Assembly (NCBI GenBank): GCA_001443455.1
Contig: LDXO01000010.1
Span: 1 to 64,000, forward strand
Direction: 5' to 3'
Source of the DNA: Deltaproteobacteria bacterium CSP1-8
Lineage (GTDB): Bacteria > Desulfobacterota > Deferrimicrobia > Deferrimicrobiales > Deferrimicrobiaceae
DNA length: 64,000 nucleotides
A program made the translations under genes and the position numbers. Position 1 is the first letter of the stretch. Every line of letters starts with the position of its first letter. The notes beneath the pieces are model-generated. The model did no database searches. It was not told the DNA's origin and worked only from the letters and a program-made list of their open reading frames with translations. This document shows positions 63,306 to 64,000 of this stretch, one piece after another.

Positions 63306-63404
63306 ACCGGTCAACCCGGGAAGGTCGAGAGCACCCGCGTCGTCGGATCGGATCTGCCCCACCAGGCATCAGCCTACCGGACCGGTGCGACAGTCGCTGT
63401 CGCG

Positions 63405-63655
63405 TCACCCGGCGAAGGAGAGGATCGCCTTGAGGTAAACAGGAAGGTCGGAGAGAGCGGCCTGGGTCGCCTCGAATACCTGGGCTGGATCGATGTCGTC
63501 GTACTCGTGGACGATGCGGTTGCGCAGGCCCGCCGAGGAGGCGATCTTGGAGGCGAAGACGGGCTCGAGGATCCCCATCTTCCCGAGCTCGGTGAAGCTT
63601 TCGTAATAGTCCCGATGAGGAGGACCTTGCGCGTGACGAGCTCCCGGTCGATCAT
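63405..63655 (-). pseudogene. HepT-like toxin with internal deletion/frameshift
   Basis: MIDRELVTRKVLL in one frame, then DYYESFTELGKMGILEPVFASKIASSAGLRNRIVHEYDDIDPAQVFEATQAALSDLPVYLKAILSFAG* in another. Confidence 0.75.
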
Positions 63656-64000
63656 CGGGCGATCTTTTCCACGTAGCGACGTGCGAAGTCGCGTTCCATC
63701 GCGAGGTATTTCCCGTGGTCCTGGTACCGCTTGAAGGCCAGGCGCAGGAACGCGTCGGCTGCCCCGGGTTCTTCGTAGAGGACCAGGAAGCGCTCGGCGA
63801 TCTTCTTCATGAAAAGCGGGTCGGCCCGCTCGAGGGAAACCGCGTCGATCTCCCGGCCGGGGAAGATGCCCGAGAGTTCCTCCTGCACCTCCAGCAGCCG
63901 GCGCAGGCTCACCTCCCGGTCCTGGAACCGGACCGCAATGTCGACGTCGCTGTTCTCCCGCGTATTTCCTGCCGCGAAGGAGCCGAACAGAAGGACGAGG
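63652..64000 (-). CDS. MNT-type nucleotidyltransferase antitoxin, 5' end beyond window
   Basis: LVLLFGSFAAGNTRENSDVDIAVRFQDREVSLRRLLEVQEELSGIFPGREIDAVSL. Confidence 0.88.
   Translation of the reverse strand, partial: LVLLFGSFAAGNTRENSDVDIAVRFQDREVSLRRLLEVQEELSGIFPGREIDAVSLERADPLFMKKIAERFLVLYEEPGAADAFLRLAFKRYQDHGKYLAMERDFARRYVEKIAR

Noticed and set aside
1-64000. CRISPR arrays and complete tRNA/rRNA genes
   Set aside because: No regularly spaced repeat arrays, complete tRNA cloverleaf or rRNA segment recognised by reading; only tRNA-end-like relics.

Overview
GC-rich bacterial chromosome window, gene content resembling Deltaproteobacteria/Desulfuromonadales-like genomes (inferred from gene families only, no search run). 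It mixes intact housekeeping and transport genes with a dense accessory zone. Intact genes include an RND efflux operon, an AsmA/YdbH-like + YdbL-like pair, an alpha-2-macroglobulin + PBP1C pair, and acyl-CoA synthetase, TAXI-TRAP, MFS and aldo/keto reductase genes. The accessory zone holds about ten toxin-antitoxin or toxin-immunity loci, two ORF6N (KilA-N-like) genes plus relics, one complete IS1634/IS4-type transposase, several orphan IS3-type left ends, an integron attC-like site, and many truncated or chimeric genes. The most striking observation is a DsbA/FrnE-like oxidoreductase (30712..31344). Its first active-site Cys codon is an in-frame TGA (FTDYI-TGA-PFCYVG), and a strong hairpin lies at SECIS-compatible distance, so it is a candidate selenoprotein that a standard gene caller would truncate or miss. 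Other notable signals: an in-frame TAG just before the GNHD motif of a metallophosphoesterase; two toxin genes (HigB-like, HepT-like) with internal deletions beside intact antitoxins; 56-bp and 139-bp direct repeats bounding nested accessory segments; palindromes embedded in ORF6N coding sequences; and operator-like palindromes at TA promoters. All calls come from reading the sequence and supplied ORFs. No database search or folding program was run.
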